DNA of 64,000 bases from Curtobacterium caseinilyticum (GCF_030363035.1 NZ_JAUCMN010000001.1:310001-374000); one strand, 5' to 3'; positions 27,682 to 37,430 are shown, counted from the first letter of the stretch. Program-made: numbers and translations. Notes: generated by a model not told the origin, from the letters alone.

Positions 27682-29195
27682 GCTGCCGACTCCCGACGGT
27701 CGCCGGTCGCGCCGGTCGCGCTGCTCGTGGGGATCGGCGCCTGCTCCTGGCGTCGCACCGCGCCGCGCGCGGTGAGGAGCGTGCCGAGGAAGCCGACCAC
27801 GAGGGCGACGAGGACCCCGAGGTTGGCGTAGGCCCACGCGCCCTCGCGGCCGCCGAGCCCGGACGGGCCGAGCAGGTAGCCCTGCCAGTTGAGCCAGGCG
27901 GGTACCCCGTACGTGTTCGTGACGAGCCCCCACCCGAGCGCGGTGCCCAGCACGACGAGCCCGATGGCGGACCAGCGGACGTCGCCGTACCGGCCGCGGA
28001 CGTCGTCGAGCTCGGTGTCGGCGTACGCGCGGCGACGCAGCAGCACGTCCGCGACGAAGACCCCGGCCCAGGCGGCGATCGGGACGCCGAGGGTGACCAG
28101 GAACGCCTGGAACGGGCTGATGAAGTCCTTGGCGAAGAAGACCACGTACACCGCGCCGGCGACCATGAAGGCGCCGTCGACCCCCGCGGCGACCGGCCTC
28201 GGGATGCGGACGCCAGCACTCAGCAGCGCCAGACCGGACGAGTAGATGTCGAGCACCGCGCCACCGACGAGCCCGAGGATCGCGACGACGGCGAACGGGA
28301 TGAGGAACCAGACCGGCAGGATCGTCGTCAGGGCTCCGATCGGGTCGGCGCCGATCGCGGCGTCCAGGGTCTTCGACGAGCCGGCCAGCAGGACACCGAC
28401 GACGACGAGCACCGCCGGCGCGAGCGCCCCGCCGAAGGTGGTCCAGCCGACCACGCCACCGGTCGAGGACGTCCGCGGCAGGTACCGCGAGTAGTCCGCC
28501 GCGGCGTTCACCCAGCCGAGCCCGAAGCCGGTCATGACGAGGACGAGGGCGCCGATGACGTTCTGGGTGCTCCCGCTCGGCAGCGCGCCGAGCGCACCGA
28601 GGTCGATGGACGGCACCGCGAGGACGACGTAGACGACCGTGAGCACGGCGGTCACGACGGTGATCACCGTCTGCAGCCGCATGATGACGTCGAAGCCGGC
28701 GATGCCCGCGCCGACGACCAGCGCCGCCACGACGACGAGGGCGACGAGCTTCGTCACGACCCCGTCGTCCCACCCGAGTTCGCGGAAGACCGTCGAGGTC
28801 GCGAGCACCGCGAGGGACGCCAGCGCCGTCTCCCACCCGACGGTGAGCACCCAGCTGAGGAACGACGGCAACCGGTTGCCCCGGACCCCGAACGCGGCAC
28901 GGCTCAGCACCATCGTCGGCGCCGACCCGCGCTTGCCGGCGATCGCGACGATGCCGCAGAGCAGGAACGAGAACGCCACCCCCACGACGGAGACGATCGT
29001 CGCCTGTGCGAGCGAGATCCCGAAGCCGAGCACGAACGAGCCGTAGCTCAGCCCGAGCACCGACACGTTCGCGGCGAACCACGGCCAGAACAGGCCGCGC
29101 GGACGGCCCTTCCGGTCGGACTCGGCGATGACGTCGATGCCCTGGCGCTCGACGGTGCGGACCTCGGCGGCAGGGGGCATGGGCGCTGTGCTCAT
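27678..29195 (-). CDS. NCS1-family nucleobase/cytosine-type permease
   Basis: 505 residues with about 12 hydrophobic segments. The NCS1 pattern is seen in [37 protein letters not shown], the middle [19 protein letters not shown] and [17 protein letters not shown]1 members import cytosine, purines, uracil, hydantoins, thiamine or allantoin with H+ or Na+; the specificity here is unknown. TACGCT lies 6 nt before the ATG with no ribosome site. It forms a two-gene unit with the downstream cysteine hydrolase. Confidence 0.92.
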   Translation of the reverse strand: MSTAPMPPAAEVRTVERQGIDVIAESDRKGRPRGLFWPWFAANVSVLGLSYGSFVLGFGISLAQATIVSVVGVAFSFLLCGIVAIAGKRGSAPTMVLSRAAFGVRGNRLPSFLSWVLTVGWETALASLAVLATSTVFRELGWDDGVVTKLVALVVVAALVVGAGIAGFDVIMRLQTVITVVTAVLTVVYVVLAVPSIDLGALGALPSGSTQNVIGALVLVMTGFGLGWVNAAADYSRYLPRTSSTGGVVGWTTFGGALAPAVLVVVGVLLAGSSKTLDAAIGADPIGALTTILPVWFLIPFAVVAILGLVGGAVLDIYSSGLALLSAGVRIPRPVAAGVDGAFMVAGAVYVVFFAKDFISPFQAFLVTLGVPIAAWAGVFVADVLLRRRAYADTELDDVRGRYGDVRWSAIGLVVLGTALGWGLVTNTYGVPAWLNWQGYLLGPSGLGGREGAWAYANLGVLVALVVGFLGTLLTARGAVRRQEQAPIPTSSATGATGDRRESAA

Positions 29196-29201
29196 GCGGT
29201 G

Positions 29202-29207
29202 AGCGTA
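29202..29207 (-). promoter_or_regulatory. leaderless-type -10 box of the NCS1 permease
   Basis: TACGCT ends 6 nt before the ATG at 29195. The next gene, rseP, ends only a few bases upstream, so the box lies in a very short gap. Confidence 0.55.
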
Positions 29208-29210
29208 GTG

Positions 29211-30545
29211 CTACCCGAACAGGTCCACGGGCCGGACGAGGTCGGCGTAGATGAGCAGCGCGCTCATGCCGGCCAGCAACACGACGACCACCATCGTCAG
29301 CGGCATGGACTTCGCCAGGTCGATCGCACCCGGGTCCGGCTTGCCGACGAGCGTGAAGGCCCGACGTTTCACGGCCTCCCAGAGCGCACCGGCGATGTGC
29401 CCACCGTCGAGCGGCAGGAGCGGCACCATGTTGAGCACGAAGAGTCCGATGTTCAGCGACGCCAGCAGGCCGAGGATCGTGTACGCCTTGTCCACCACGG
29501 GGACGCCGCTCATCGACGAGACCTCGCCGATCGCCCGCCCGACGCCGACGACCGACACCGGACTGTCCTGTGACCGCTCCTGGGCCCCGAACGCGGCGTT
29601 CCACACCGCGACCAACCGCTGCGGCAGGTCGATGATGAGGTGCGCCGAAGCGGAGATCTGCGCGCCGGTCGCGGGCAGCACCGCGGTGGGCGACTGCCGG
29701 ACGAGGGACTGTCCGATGCTGACGCCGACGACGCCCACGCGCTGGGTCTTCGTCGTGCCGTCCGCGTTCTTCGCCGCCGTGCCCCGGTCGGTCACGACGT
29801 CGCGGGTGGCGAGCTGCGGGGTCACCTCGAGCGTCTTGCGGGCACCGTCGCGCTCGACGACCACCGTGACCACCTTGCCGGCCGACCGCTGGAACACCCT
29901 CGAGACCTCGGCGATCGTCGGGTCCTGCCGTCCGTTCACCGCGAGCACGACGTCACCGTCACGGATCCCGGCCTGCTTCGCGGGCGACTCGGCGTCACCG
30001 GGCGCGCAGGCCGTCGAGCTGCTCGTCGGCAGGACGCAGTCGACGCTCGACGTGAAGGTCGTGGTCGGTGCGCCGAAGCCGCACAGCAGCACGCCGAACA
30101 GCACGATGCCGATGACGAGGTTCATCGCCGGGCCGGCGACCATGACGATGATCCGCTTCCACGGGGTGAGTCGGTAGAACGCCCGGGAGTCGTCGCCGCC
30201 CGCGTCCGCGATCTGCTCGGCGCTCGCCTGGCGAGCGTCCTGCACGAACGCGCCGTACATGCCGGTGTTCGTGATCGCGTTCGGCCGACCCGACGCCCGC
30301 GGCTTGAGCATGCCGACCATCGAGATGTAGCCGCCGAGCAGGATCGGTCGGATGCCGTACTCGGTCTCTCCGCGCCGGAACGACCAGATCGCCTTGCCGA
30401 AGCCGAGCGAGTACTGGGTCACCTTCACGTTGAAGAGCTTCGCGAAGGAGAGGTGTCCCAGCTCGTGGAGTCCGATCGAGACCAGCAGGCCGACGATGAA
30501 GACGACCACACCGAGGACGAAGAGGAGCACGGATTCGACGGTCAC
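29211..30545 (-). CDS. rseP: site-2 intramembrane metalloprotease (RseP/Rip1 type)
   Basis: 444 residues. The zinc site is HELGHLSFAKLF in the first helix, with the third ligand in LLPLDGGHIAGALWE. A PDZ domain sits between (AKQAGIRDGDVVLAVNGRQ) and four membrane spans surround these. Such proteases cut anti-sigma factors and other membrane proteins. I prefer the GTG at 30545 to an upstream GTG at 30572, because TACCCT lies 6 nt before it. It is followed immediately by the NCS1 gene. Confidence 0.95.
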   Translation of the reverse strand: MTVESVLLFVLGVVVFIVGLLVSIGLHELGHLSFAKLFNVKVTQYSLGFGKAIWSFRRGETEYGIRPILLGGYISMVGMLKPRASGRPNAITNTGMYGAFVQDARQASAEQIADAGGDDSRAFYRLTPWKRIIVMVAGPAMNLVIGIVLFGVLLCGFGAPTTTFTSSVDCVLPTSSSTACAPGDAESPAKQAGIRDGDVVLAVNGRQDPTIAEVSRVFQRSAGKVVTVVVERDGARKTLEVTPQLATRDVVTDRGTAAKNADGTTKTQRVGVVGVSIGQSLVRQSPTAVLPATGAQISASAHLIIDLPQRLVAVWNAAFGAQERSQDSPVSVVGVGRAIGEVSSMSGVPVVDKAYTILGLLASLNIGLFVLNMVPLLPLDGGHIAGALWEAVKRRAFTLVGKPDPGAIDLAKSMPLTMVVVVLLAGMSALLIYADLVRPVDLFG

Positions 30546-30551
30546 CGGAGA

Positions 30552-30557
30552 AGGGTA
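30552..30557 (-). promoter_or_regulatory. rseP: leaderless-type -10 box of rseP
   Basis: TACCCT ends 6 nt before the GTG at 30545, which also decides that start. Confidence 0.55.
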
Positions 30558-30696
30558 CGGGACCGCGCCCATGACGGAGCCGAGCGCGCCCTGGGAGGTC
30601 TGCCGCGCCTCCCGGCCGGCCTGGAGGCAGGACCCACCGGAACCGCGTCGGTCACGTCACCGCGTGGTCCGGCCGTGCGTCCGGTGCCGGTCGCGG

Positions 30697-30717
30697 GACG
30701 CGGTCGCGAACCGCGTC
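30697..30717 (-). terminator. candidate hairpin downstream of dxr
   Basis: GACGCGGT/ACCGCGTC, an 8-bp stem with loop CGCGA, 36 nt past the dxr stop. The rest of the 207-nt rseP-dxr gap shows only the rseP -10 box. Confidence 0.45.
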
Positions 30718-30752
30718 GTCGTTCCGGGGTGCCGACGAGGATGCGGCTCCGG

Positions 30753-31895
30753 TCAGCGCGCCAGCGCGCGGTCCGCCGCGGCGCGCGCCCAGCGTTCCGC
30801 CGCGAGGACGCCCTCGAGGGACGCCTCCCCCGCGCGGTGCTCGTCGACCACACGCCGGACCGTGGCGACGATGTCGAGGAACCCGATCGCGCCCGCGTGG
30901 AAGGCGGCGACGGCCTGCTCGTTCGCGGCGTTGAACACGGCGGGGTACGTGCCGCCGAGCACGCCCACGTGCTTGGCGAGGTCGACGGCTCCGAACGCCT
31001 CGGCGTCGAGCGGCTCGAACGTCCAGGTGCTCGCGGTGGTCCAGTCGAGCGGGGCACCGACTCCGGGCACCCGGTCGGGCCATGCGAGGCCGAGGGCGAT
31101 CGGGAGCCGCATGTCCGGCGGCGAGGCCTGTGCGATCGTCGAGCCGTCGACGAACTCCACCATCGAGTGCACGACGGACTGCGCGTGCACGGTGACGTCG
31201 ATACGGTCGTACGGCACGCCGAAGAGCAGGTGCGCCTCGATGACCTCGAGCCCCTTGTTCACGAGCGTCGCCGAGTTGGTCGTCACCACGAGGCCCATGT
31301 CCCAGGTGGGGTGGGCGAGCGCCTCGGCAGGGGTGACGGCACGGAGGCTCTCCCGCGAGCGTCCACGGAAGGGTCCGCCGCTCGCGGTGAGGACGAGCCG
31401 CCGGACCTCGGCGTCGGAGCCCGAACGGAGCGCCTGCGCGATGGCGGAGTGCTCGCTGTCGACCGGCACGATCTGGCCGGGCGCGGCGGCCTGCTGCACC
31501 AGCGGTCCGCCGACGATCAGGCTCTCCTTGTTCGCCAGGGCCAGCGTCGCGCCGGTCCCGAGCGCCGCGAGGGTCGGGCCGAGCCCGACCGATCCGGTGA
31601 TGCCGTTGAGCACCACGTCGGCCTCGACGCTGCGGACGAGGCGCTCGGCGTCCTCGGCGCCGAAGGCCGTGTCACGCACGCCGAAGCGGTCCGCCTGCTC
31701 GGCGACCAGGTCGCGGTTCGTGCCGGCGGTCAGGCCGACGACCTCGAACCGGTCGGGGTTGCGGGCGACGACGTCGAGGGCCTGCGTGCCGATCGATCCC
31801 GTGCTGCCGAGGACCACGATGCGACGCCGGGCAGCCCCGGGTCCTGCGGCCGTTCCGTACCGGTCGGGCGTGCCGGACCCGACGCCGTTCGCCAC
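30753..31895 (-). CDS. dxr: 1-deoxy-D-xylulose-5-phosphate reductoisomerase
   Basis: Converts DXP to MEP with NADPH in isoprenoid synthesis. The 380 residues show the dinucleotide fold [46 protein letters not shown] and [16 protein letters not shown]. The GTG at 31895 is 2 nt after the stop of the FKBP gene, so the pair is probably co-transcribed. It is intact. Confidence 0.97.
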   Translation of the reverse strand: MANGVGSGTPDRYGTAAGPGAARRRIVVLGSTGSIGTQALDVVARNPDRFEVVGLTAGTNRDLVAEQADRFGVRDTAFGAEDAERLVRSVEADVVLNGITGSVGLGPTLAALGTGATLALANKESLIVGGPLVQQAAAPGQIVPVDSEHSAIAQALRSGSDAEVRRLVLTASGGPFRGRSRESLRAVTPAEALAHPTWDMGLVVTTNSATLVNKGLEVIEAHLLFGVPYDRIDVTVHAQSVVHSMVEFVDGSTIAQASPPDMRLPIALGLAWPDRVPGVGAPLDWTTASTWTFEPLDAEAFGAVDLAKHVGVLGGTYPAVFNAANEQAVAAFHAGAIGFLDIVATVRRVVDEHRAGEASLEGVLAAERWARAAADRALAR

Positions 31896-31897
31896 GC

Positions 31898-32869
31898 TCA
31901 GCCCTTGGCGAGGATGTCGACGACGAACACGAGCGACGCGTTCTTCGGGATGCCGGAACCCTCGGGCGGGTTCGCACCGTAGGCGTCCTCCGGGGTGGTC
32001 ACGATGAGCACCTGCGAGCCGACCTTCTGCCCGACCAGGCCGGTCACGAAGCCCTTGATGAGCGAGCCCTCGGACACGGTGAACGTCGTCGGAGCGCCCT
32101 TCGACCACGAGGAGTCGAACTCCTTGCCGCCGTCGAGCTGCACACCCTTGTACTGCACGAGGGCGGTGTCGCCGTCGGCGATGGTGGCGCCGTCGCCCTG
32201 CTTGAGGACCTCGACCTCGGTCTTCGACGGTGCCTTCGCGCCCGACGGGATCGTGATCTCCGGCTCGCCCTTCGCCCCGTCCTCCACCGTCGGCAGGGAC
32301 GGGTCCTGCTGCTGCGGCGTCCCGGTGGCCTTGGTGGGCGTCTGGGCGATCACGTCGGCGACGACGACGATCTCGCCGCCGGTGTTGAACCCGAGCGCCG
32401 ACGACTCGCCGACGACGGCCACGCGGTCGCCGACCTTCGTGCAGGCGAGGAGGGCGCCGAAGCCCGTCCCGCCGACCGAGAGCACCTGCGGGTTGCCCTG
32501 GTCGAAGCCGACGGCGCCGAGCTCCGACGCGTCCGAGGCCTTGTAGACCGCGTAGGAGACCTGGGCGAACTCGCCGTCCCGCAGCGACTTGCCCTTGCCC
32601 TGCACGACCGTCGTGGCCTGCGGCGTCTTCGCGCTGATGCCCTTGTCGAAGGTGACCTTCGGCGCTTCCTTGCCGCCGACGGCACCGCTCACCGACACCG
32701 CCTTCGACGCAGACCCGGGCTCGGGGCACGACGAGATGGGCGTGGCGGACGCACTCGCGGAGGCACTGGGCGAGGCCGAGGCGTCACCCGAGCCGTTCCC
32801 GGAGCAGGCGGCGAGTCCCAGCACGACGGCGGGGACGATGGCGATCGGGAGCAGGCGGAGACGCTTCAC
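31898..32869 (-). CDS. FKBP-type peptidyl-prolyl isomerase, lipoprotein
   Basis: 323 residues with a lipoprotein signal ([18 protein letters not shown], Cys at the lipobox) and a Ser/Ala linker. An N-terminal FKBP-like half (about 75-180) appears degenerate. The C-terminal canonical domain has [37 protein letters not shown] and the [15 protein letters not shown] strand. It probably folds exported proteins on the outer face of the membrane. The GTG is 6 nt after the OsmC stop. Confidence 0.92.
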   Translation of the reverse strand: MKRLRLLPIAIVPAVVLGLAACSGNGSGDASASPSASASASATPISSCPEPGSASKAVSVSGAVGGKEAPKVTFDKGISAKTPQATTVVQGKGKSLRDGEFAQVSYAVYKASDASELGAVGFDQGNPQVLSVGGTGFGALLACTKVGDRVAVVGESSALGFNTGGEIVVVADVIAQTPTKATGTPQQQDPSLPTVEDGAKGEPEITIPSGAKAPSKTEVEVLKQGDGATIADGDTALVQYKGVQLDGGKEFDSSWSKGAPTTFTVSEGSLIKGFVTGLVGQKVGSQVLIVTTPEDAYGANPPEGSGIPKNASLVFVVDILAKG

Positions 32870-32875
32870 GGGGAC

Positions 32876-33352
32876 CTATCCTGCCGCACGCACCTTGGTG
32901 ACGGGCGTGTGGTGGACGGGGAACGCCACCGAACGCGCGATGAAGCAGAGCCGGTTCGCCTCGGCGTGGGCGGCGTCGGCGTCCTCGACCCGGTCCGCCT
33001 CGAGCACGGTCACGACCGGGCGGAGGGTCACCGCCGTGACCTCCCCGGTGCCGTCGCGGTGCACGTCGAGCGAGGCGGTGGCCGTGTCCGTGTACTCGAC
33101 GACCGTGAACCCGCGCTGCACGGCGACGTACAGGTAGCTCATCATGTGGCACTGCGCCAGCGCGCCGAGGAGGAGCTCCTCCGGGTTCCAGCGGTCACGG
33201 TCGCCCCGGAACGCCGGGTCGGCCGAGCCGGCGATCGGGTGCTTGCCGTCGGCGGTCACGTCGTGGTCGCGACCGTAGTCGCGGTACCCGCTCGTCCCGG
33301 TGCCGCGGTCGCCGGTCCAGCGGACGGACACCTCGTAGGTGTGGTCGGTCAC
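32876..33352 (-). CDS. OsmC family protein
   Basis: 158 residues. OsmC/Ohr proteins reduce organic peroxides with two cysteines; here one is in LLGALAQCHMMSYL and the other in NRLCFIARSVAFPV. The GTG start at 33352 follows AAGGAG. It belongs to the YhfA-like branch rather than Ohr, judging by length and the CHMM motif. The 5' end lies in a 47-bp imperfect tandem duplication. Confidence 0.9.
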   Translation of the reverse strand: MTDHTYEVSVRWTGDRGTGTSGYRDYGRDHDVTADGKHPIAGSADPAFRGDRDRWNPEELLLGALAQCHMMSYLYVAVQRGFTVVEYTDTATASLDVHRDGTGEVTAVTLRPVVTVLEADRVEDADAAHAEANRLCFIARSVAFPVHHTPVTKVRAAG

Positions 33353-33434
33353 GGTGCGCTCCTTCGTGCCTGGTGGTGTCCGCGGGGCTGGTCGGTCACG
33401 GTGCGTCCTCCGCGCCTGGTGGTGTGCGCCGGGC
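33342..33434. repeat. two 46-47-bp imperfect tandem repeats
   Basis: The units 33342-33388 and 33389-33434 both run from TGGTCGGTCACGGTGCG to GCCTGGTGGTGT plus a G+C-rich end. The first contains the osmC GTG and ribosome site; the second lies just before the asparaginase promoter. Confidence 0.7.
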
Positions 33435-33438
33435 TCGC

Positions 33439-33444
33439 TACGAT
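33439..33444 (+). promoter_or_regulatory. leaderless-type -10 box of the asparaginase gene
   Basis: TACGAT ends 6 nt before the ATG at 33451. Confidence 0.6.
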
Positions 33445-33450
33445 GACGGC

Positions 33451-34443
33451 ATGACGGTGAGCCCCGACGTCCGAACAGACCGCCATCCTCTCACCGCGGA
33501 GGGCTCGGTCGAGCTCGCGGTGCTCGACCGGAACGGCTTCGACGAGAGCCGCCACGTGGGCGCGGGCGTCGTCGTCGCCGCGGACGGGACCGTGCTCGAC
33601 TCGGTCGGCGACGCATCCGCGAGCATCTACCCGCGATCGACGATGAAGCCCTTCCAGGCGCTCGCGATCCGACGCGCAGGCGCGTCGTTCAGCGACGAGG
33701 AGCTCGTGCTCACCACGGCGAGCCACGCCGGCACCGCGGCCCACCAGGCACTCGCGCTGCACATGCTCGAGTCCTTCGACCACGACGAGTCGGACCTGGG
33801 GTGCCCGCCCGACCTGCCGTTCGACCGTGCCACCGCGCGGACCATGACCGGCCCCCGTCGCCTGGCCATGAACTGCTCGGGGAAGCACGCCGGCATGCTC
33901 GCAGCCTGCCGCGTGAACGGCTGGGACGAGGCGACCTACCTCGACGTCACGCACCCGCTGCAGCAGCGCGTCCGGGACACCGTCGAGGAGTACACGGGCG
34001 AGGTCGTCGACGTCGTCGGCACCGACGGGTGCGGCGCGCCGGTCTTCCCGCTCACGCTGCGCGGACTCGCGCGCGGGTTCGCCGGCGTCGTCGCCCGGTC
34101 CGACGCCGACTCGGCAGCGCTGGTGGACGCCGTCCTCGACCACCCGTGGGCCATCGACGGGGTCGGCCGCGCCAACACCGTCACGATCGAGCGGCTGCAG
34201 GTGCTCGCCAAGTTCGGCGCCGAGGGCGTCATGGTGATGGGCCTGCCCGGCGGCGCAGCGGTCGCGGTGAAGACGCTCGACGGCTCGCAGCGGGCAGGGA
34301 CGCTCGCGGCACTGACGCTGCTCGAGCGGAACGGACTGGTCGACGCGGCAGGCGTCGCGGACGTGATGGCGGCGACCGGCGAGCGGGTGCTCGGTGGTGG
34401 GGTGCCGGTCGGCGCGGTGCGCGCGGGTTCCGGCCTGCGCTGA
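33451..34443 (+). CDS. L-asparaginase II family protein
   Basis: 330 residues matching the asparaginase II (AnsA-like, PF06089) family, not the classical E. coli fold. Evidence is the N-terminal SVELAVLDRNGFDESRHVG, YPRSTMKPFQALA, TTASHAGTAAH, LAMNCSGKHAGMLAACR and VGTDGCGAPVFPL. The members hydrolyse L-asparagine; the exact substrate is unproven here. TACGAT lies 6 nt before the ATG. It is the only plus-strand gene between 18.7 and 62.4 kb and is convergent with the accessory cluster's last gene. Confidence 0.9.
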   Translation: MTVSPDVRTDRHPLTAEGSVELAVLDRNGFDESRHVGAGVVVAADGTVLDSVGDASASIYPRSTMKPFQALAIRRAGASFSDEELVLTTASHAGTAAHQALALHMLESFDHDESDLGCPPDLPFDRATARTMTGPRRLAMNCSGKHAGMLAACRVNGWDEATYLDVTHPLQQRVRDTVEEYTGEVVDVVGTDGCGAPVFPLTLRGLARGFAGVVARSDADSAALVDAVLDHPWAIDGVGRANTVTIERLQVLAKFGAEGVMVMGLPGGAAVAVKTLDGSQRAGTLAALTLLERNGLVDAAGVADVMAATGERVLGGGVPVGAVRAGSGLR

Positions 34444-34469
34444 GTGTTCGGTCTGCGGTGTCGTCCTCG

Positions 34470-35507
34470 TCACCGCAGCAGGGGCAGCACCGGGTCGATG
34501 TGGACCGGCGGTCCCGCGAGGTGGTGCTGGACCCGGCAGCCGTGGCGGGTGACCTCGACGAGGTGGTCCCAGCGTCGCGGCAGCAGGTGGAGCCCGGGGA
34601 CGAGCACGACCGTCGTGCGCGGAGCGCCGGTCGCCCCGAGCCGGACGGCGACGGCGGTGGCGGGTGGTAGCCCGGGGACGTCCGCCTCGGCCGTGGACAC
34701 GAGCTGTGGGCCGGTCGCGGCACGGAGCTCGACACCGGGCTCGTCGTGCGGGGCGTGCGGCGGGTGCGGCGCGTGCGGGTCACGCAGGATGGGCAGGTCG
34801 GGCAGGTCGGGGAGGTCGGGCAGGTCGGGTTGGACCGACCGGCCGGGTCCGTGCTCGTCCCCGAGTGGGTCGAGCTGTGCGCGGAGGGCCGTGAACAGCG
34901 CCTCGGCCACCGCGCCCACGCCCACGACGACCACGTGGCAGGTGCGTTCCGGATCGCGGCCGACGTGCACCGGACGTCCGTCGGCACGTCTCCCGAGCAG
35001 GAGGCCCGGGAGGGCCCGCAGTCCGTCCCGCACGGCCGGGTCCCCCTCCGACGGGGCCGGATCCCCCTCCGACAGGGCCGGGTCCCCCTCCGACCGGGCC
35101 GGATCCCCCTCCGACCGGGCCGGATCCCCCTCCGACCGGGCCGGATCCCCCTCCGACCGGGCCGGGTCCCCCTCCGACCGGGCTGGGTCCCCTTCCGACC
35201 GGGCTGGTCCTCGGGGCTGGTGCGACCGCACGGGGTCCACGAGGACGACCGGGACGCCGTCGGCGCGCAGCTCGGCGAGTGAGCGGGCGAGAGCGACGTC
35301 GAGGAACGCGCAGACCGCGGCTGCCAGCAGCAGGACGAGACGGTCCACGCCTTGCAGCGCGCCGAAAACCCCGACGATCGCGAGCACGACCGCGGTGCCG
35401 ACGAGGCAGGAGCGCGCGGCCAAGGGGGTCACGGTCCGAGCGAAGCAGCCCCGCACTCTGCGGGACCGGCACGCCGGGCAGGCTGTGGAGGAGTCGGCAG
35501 TCGGCAT
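34470..35507 (-). CDS. membrane protein with eight 7-residue repeats, unknown function
   Basis: 345 residues. The N-terminus has one CxxC pair (CPACRSRR), then two membrane segments (LVGTAVVLAIVGVFGAL and LVLLLAAAVCAFLDVALA) and a cytoplasmic or external part with eight tandem ARSEGDP-type units coded by 21-bp repeats at 35041-35208. Then comes a domain starting HVGRDPERTCHVVVVGVG, a PDLPDLPDLPDLP stretch, a Pro/His-rich stretch and a C-terminal domain ending HIDPVLPLLR. I do not recognise the family. It is the last gene of the accessory cluster, 30 nt after the zinc-ribbon FHA gene. Confidence 0.75.
   Translation of the reverse strand: MPTADSSTACPACRSRRVRGCFARTVTPLAARSCLVGTAVVLAIVGVFGALQGVDRLVLLLAAAVCAFLDVALARSLAELRADGVPVVLVDPVRSHQPRGPARSEGDPARSEGDPARSEGDPARSEGDPARSEGDPARSEGDPALSEGDPAPSEGDPAVRDGLRALPGLLLGRRADGRPVHVGRDPERTCHVVVVGVGAVAEALFTALRAQLDPLGDEHGPGRSVQPDLPDLPDLPDLPILRDPHAPHPPHAPHDEPGVELRAATGPQLVSTAEADVPGLPPATAVAVRLGATGAPRTTVVLVPGLHLLPRRWDHLVEVTRHGCRVQHHLAGPPVHIDPVLPLLR
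35041..35208. repeat. eight tandem 21-bp repeats
   Basis: Units of TCCCCCTCCGACCGGGCCGG plus one base, differing at a few positions, kept in frame with the gene and coding seven residues each. Six units code ARSEGDP; the others ALSEGDP and APSEGDP. Confidence 0.9.
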
Positions 35508-35537
35508 CGCCTGTGCAGGAGCGCGGCCGACCGCCGG

Positions 35538-37430
35538 TCACTGCACGAGGAAGAACTGCTCCCCGATGTCCACGCGCGCTCCGCGTTCGACCCGGTAGCG
35601 GCGCCCGGGCTCGCAGCGGCGGATGCTGCCGTCGATGTGCCGGACCACCGTGCCGTTGCCCGAGAACCGGTCCGACACCCACAGGTCGTCACCGTCGCGG
35701 CCCAGTTCGAGGTGCGTCTTCGACACCGACTTGCCCGGGTCGTGCACGGTGAGCAGGTCGTCGAACCGCTCGCCGGGCTGTGGGCGGGGCAGGCGTCCGA
35801 GGAGCCCGGTGCCGTGCACGGCGGACCGCTCCCCCGTGCTGAAGTGCAGCACGAAGGGAGCGTCCGACGTGGTCTTCGTGACGATGCGGGTCTCCTCGAC
35901 GTCCTCGTCGTCGTCCGTCTCGCCGCTCGACGGCGGCTGGCCGCCGCCCGCCGGGGGCAGGACCGGGGCGGTCGTGCCCGGCAGCGGCGGCAGCGGTGCG
36001 ACGGTCGGCGGCAGCGCACCGAGGTCCGGGAGCGGTGCCGTCGACGGCACCGTGGGCGACATCGGGGCTGACGGCACACTCGACGCACGGTCCACAGCGT
36101 CGTCCGCGTCGGCGTGCGCACCACGAGGACGGATCGGCGTGCGCGGGGTGTCCTCGGGGACCTGGACGGGCGGGCTGTCCGTCAGACCGTCCGGAGCGGC
36201 GTGGCGCGCCTGCCCGACCGGTTCTGCGACGGCCGGAGCGGCCGAACCCGCCGAAGCGGCCGGACCGACGGGGGCGTCGTCGGTCGCGGCAGCCGAGTCG
36301 CCGCTCGCGTCGTCGGTGTCGCTGGGCGAACCGTCGCCCGCATCGCCGACGGGGCGATCGTCCGCCCGTTGCGCGTCGGGCTGCTCGCCGCCGTCCTGCT
36401 GGTCGCCGTCCTGCTGATCCGGCCCCTGCTGGTCGCCGTCCTCCTGATCCGGGCCCTGCTGGTCGAGGGTGGGTAGCTGGTCGTCTGCGGCCCAGTCCGG
36501 GCGGGCCATCGGCAGCGGGACGACCGGGCCGGTGAACGCCGCGGTCACGGCCGGACGGACGGCGCCGCACTCCGCGCAGAAGATGTCGTCGGGCTCCAGG
36601 GTGTGACCGCACACCGGGCACGTCGCCGGTCCACTCCCCGGGGCGACGAGCGGGGTGGGCGCCGGGCGCCGGTCGACGAGGGGCTCGACGACCGCGGTGT
36701 CTCCGGGCCGGGCCTGCTGCTCCGGTCCCGGTGCCCCGCCCTCGTCCTGGTCGACCACCGGCGGCTCGGCGGGAGCGGTCCCGCGTCCGACCCACCACGA
36801 CGGACGGGACGGAGCTGCGGGCGGCTGCTGGGTCGGCGGTGCCCAGGCACCGGTCCGGGCGGATGCCGCGGCCGAGGCGTCGTCGACCGGTCGCGGGTCG
36901 TCGCGGGGCGGCGCCACGCGCGTGTGCTCCGGGTCCTCGACCTCGCCGTCGATCACGGGAGCGCCGGGCGTCACGGGTTGCGCATCGGGGTCGAGCGACG
37001 GCTCGGCCTGGAGCGGTGCAGCGGGGTCGGGCTCCCGGACGCGGTCGACGTCCGGACGCCCGACGTCGGCCCAGTCCCGCACGCCCGGGACGGCACCGTT
37101 GACGTGCTCCGGCGCCTGCAACGGCGCCGGCGTCGGCGCCGAGGGACGGTCGACCGGGACGACCGGACCCGTGTCACGCTGGCGGTCCGCGCCGGTCAAC
37201 CACGCGCGGGTCGCCGGATCGAGCGTCGCTTCGGGGAGCCACGCCTCGGCTGCAGGGTCGGGGTGCCGACCGTGCTGGTCCGGCTGCTGGAGCGGCGGCG
37301 GCGGGGTGTCGTCGAGGGGCGCAGGAGGTGCCGGTCGACGGTTCGCCGAGACGTTCACCGACCGACCGCACTCACCGCAGAAGATCGCCCCGTCGGGCAG
37401 TGTCGATCCGCAGTGTTCGCATCTGATCAC
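35538..37430 (-). CDS. double zinc-ribbon FHA domain protein
   Basis: 630 residues. An N-terminal zinc ribbon (CEHCG...FCGECG, residues 4-22) and a second one near 270-290 (CPVCG...FCAECG) flank long Pro/Ala/Asp/Gln-rich linkers with QQ(G/D)xDQ repeats (DNA about 36395-36475). A C-terminal FHA domain (about 520-630; KTHLELGRDGDDLWVSDRFSGNG) binds phosphothreonine. T514 in VEETRIV precedes the FHA domain, as the phospho-site does in GarA. The GTG start overlaps the stop of the transglutaminase-like gene. Confidence 0.85.
   Translation of the reverse strand: MIRCEHCGSTLPDGAIFCGECGRSVNVSANRRPAPPAPLDDTPPPPLQQPDQHGRHPDPAAEAWLPEATLDPATRAWLTGADRQRDTGPVVPVDRPSAPTPAPLQAPEHVNGAVPGVRDWADVGRPDVDRVREPDPAAPLQAEPSLDPDAQPVTPGAPVIDGEVEDPEHTRVAPPRDDPRPVDDASAAASARTGAWAPPTQQPPAAPSRPSWWVGRGTAPAEPPVVDQDEGGAPGPEQQARPGDTAVVEPLVDRRPAPTPLVAPGSGPATCPVCGHTLEPDDIFCAECGAVRPAVTAAFTGPVVPLPMARPDWAADDQLPTLDQQGPDQEDGDQQGPDQQDGDQQDGGEQPDAQRADDRPVGDAGDGSPSDTDDASGDSAAATDDAPVGPAASAGSAAPAVAEPVGQARHAAPDGLTDSPPVQVPEDTPRTPIRPRGAHADADDAVDRASSVPSAPMSPTVPSTAPLPDLGALPPTVAPLPPLPGTTAPVLPPAGGGQPPSSGETDDDEDVEETRIVTKTTSDAPFVLHFSTGERSAVHGTGLLGRLPRPQPGERFDDLLTVHDPGKSVSKTHLELGRDGDDLWVSDRFSGNGTVVRHIDGSIRRCEPGRRYRVERGARVDIGEQFFLVQ

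Noticed and set aside
35041..35208. Tandem repeats as a CRISPR array
   Set aside because: Units are 21 bp, directly adjacent with no spacers, and in frame with the protein.
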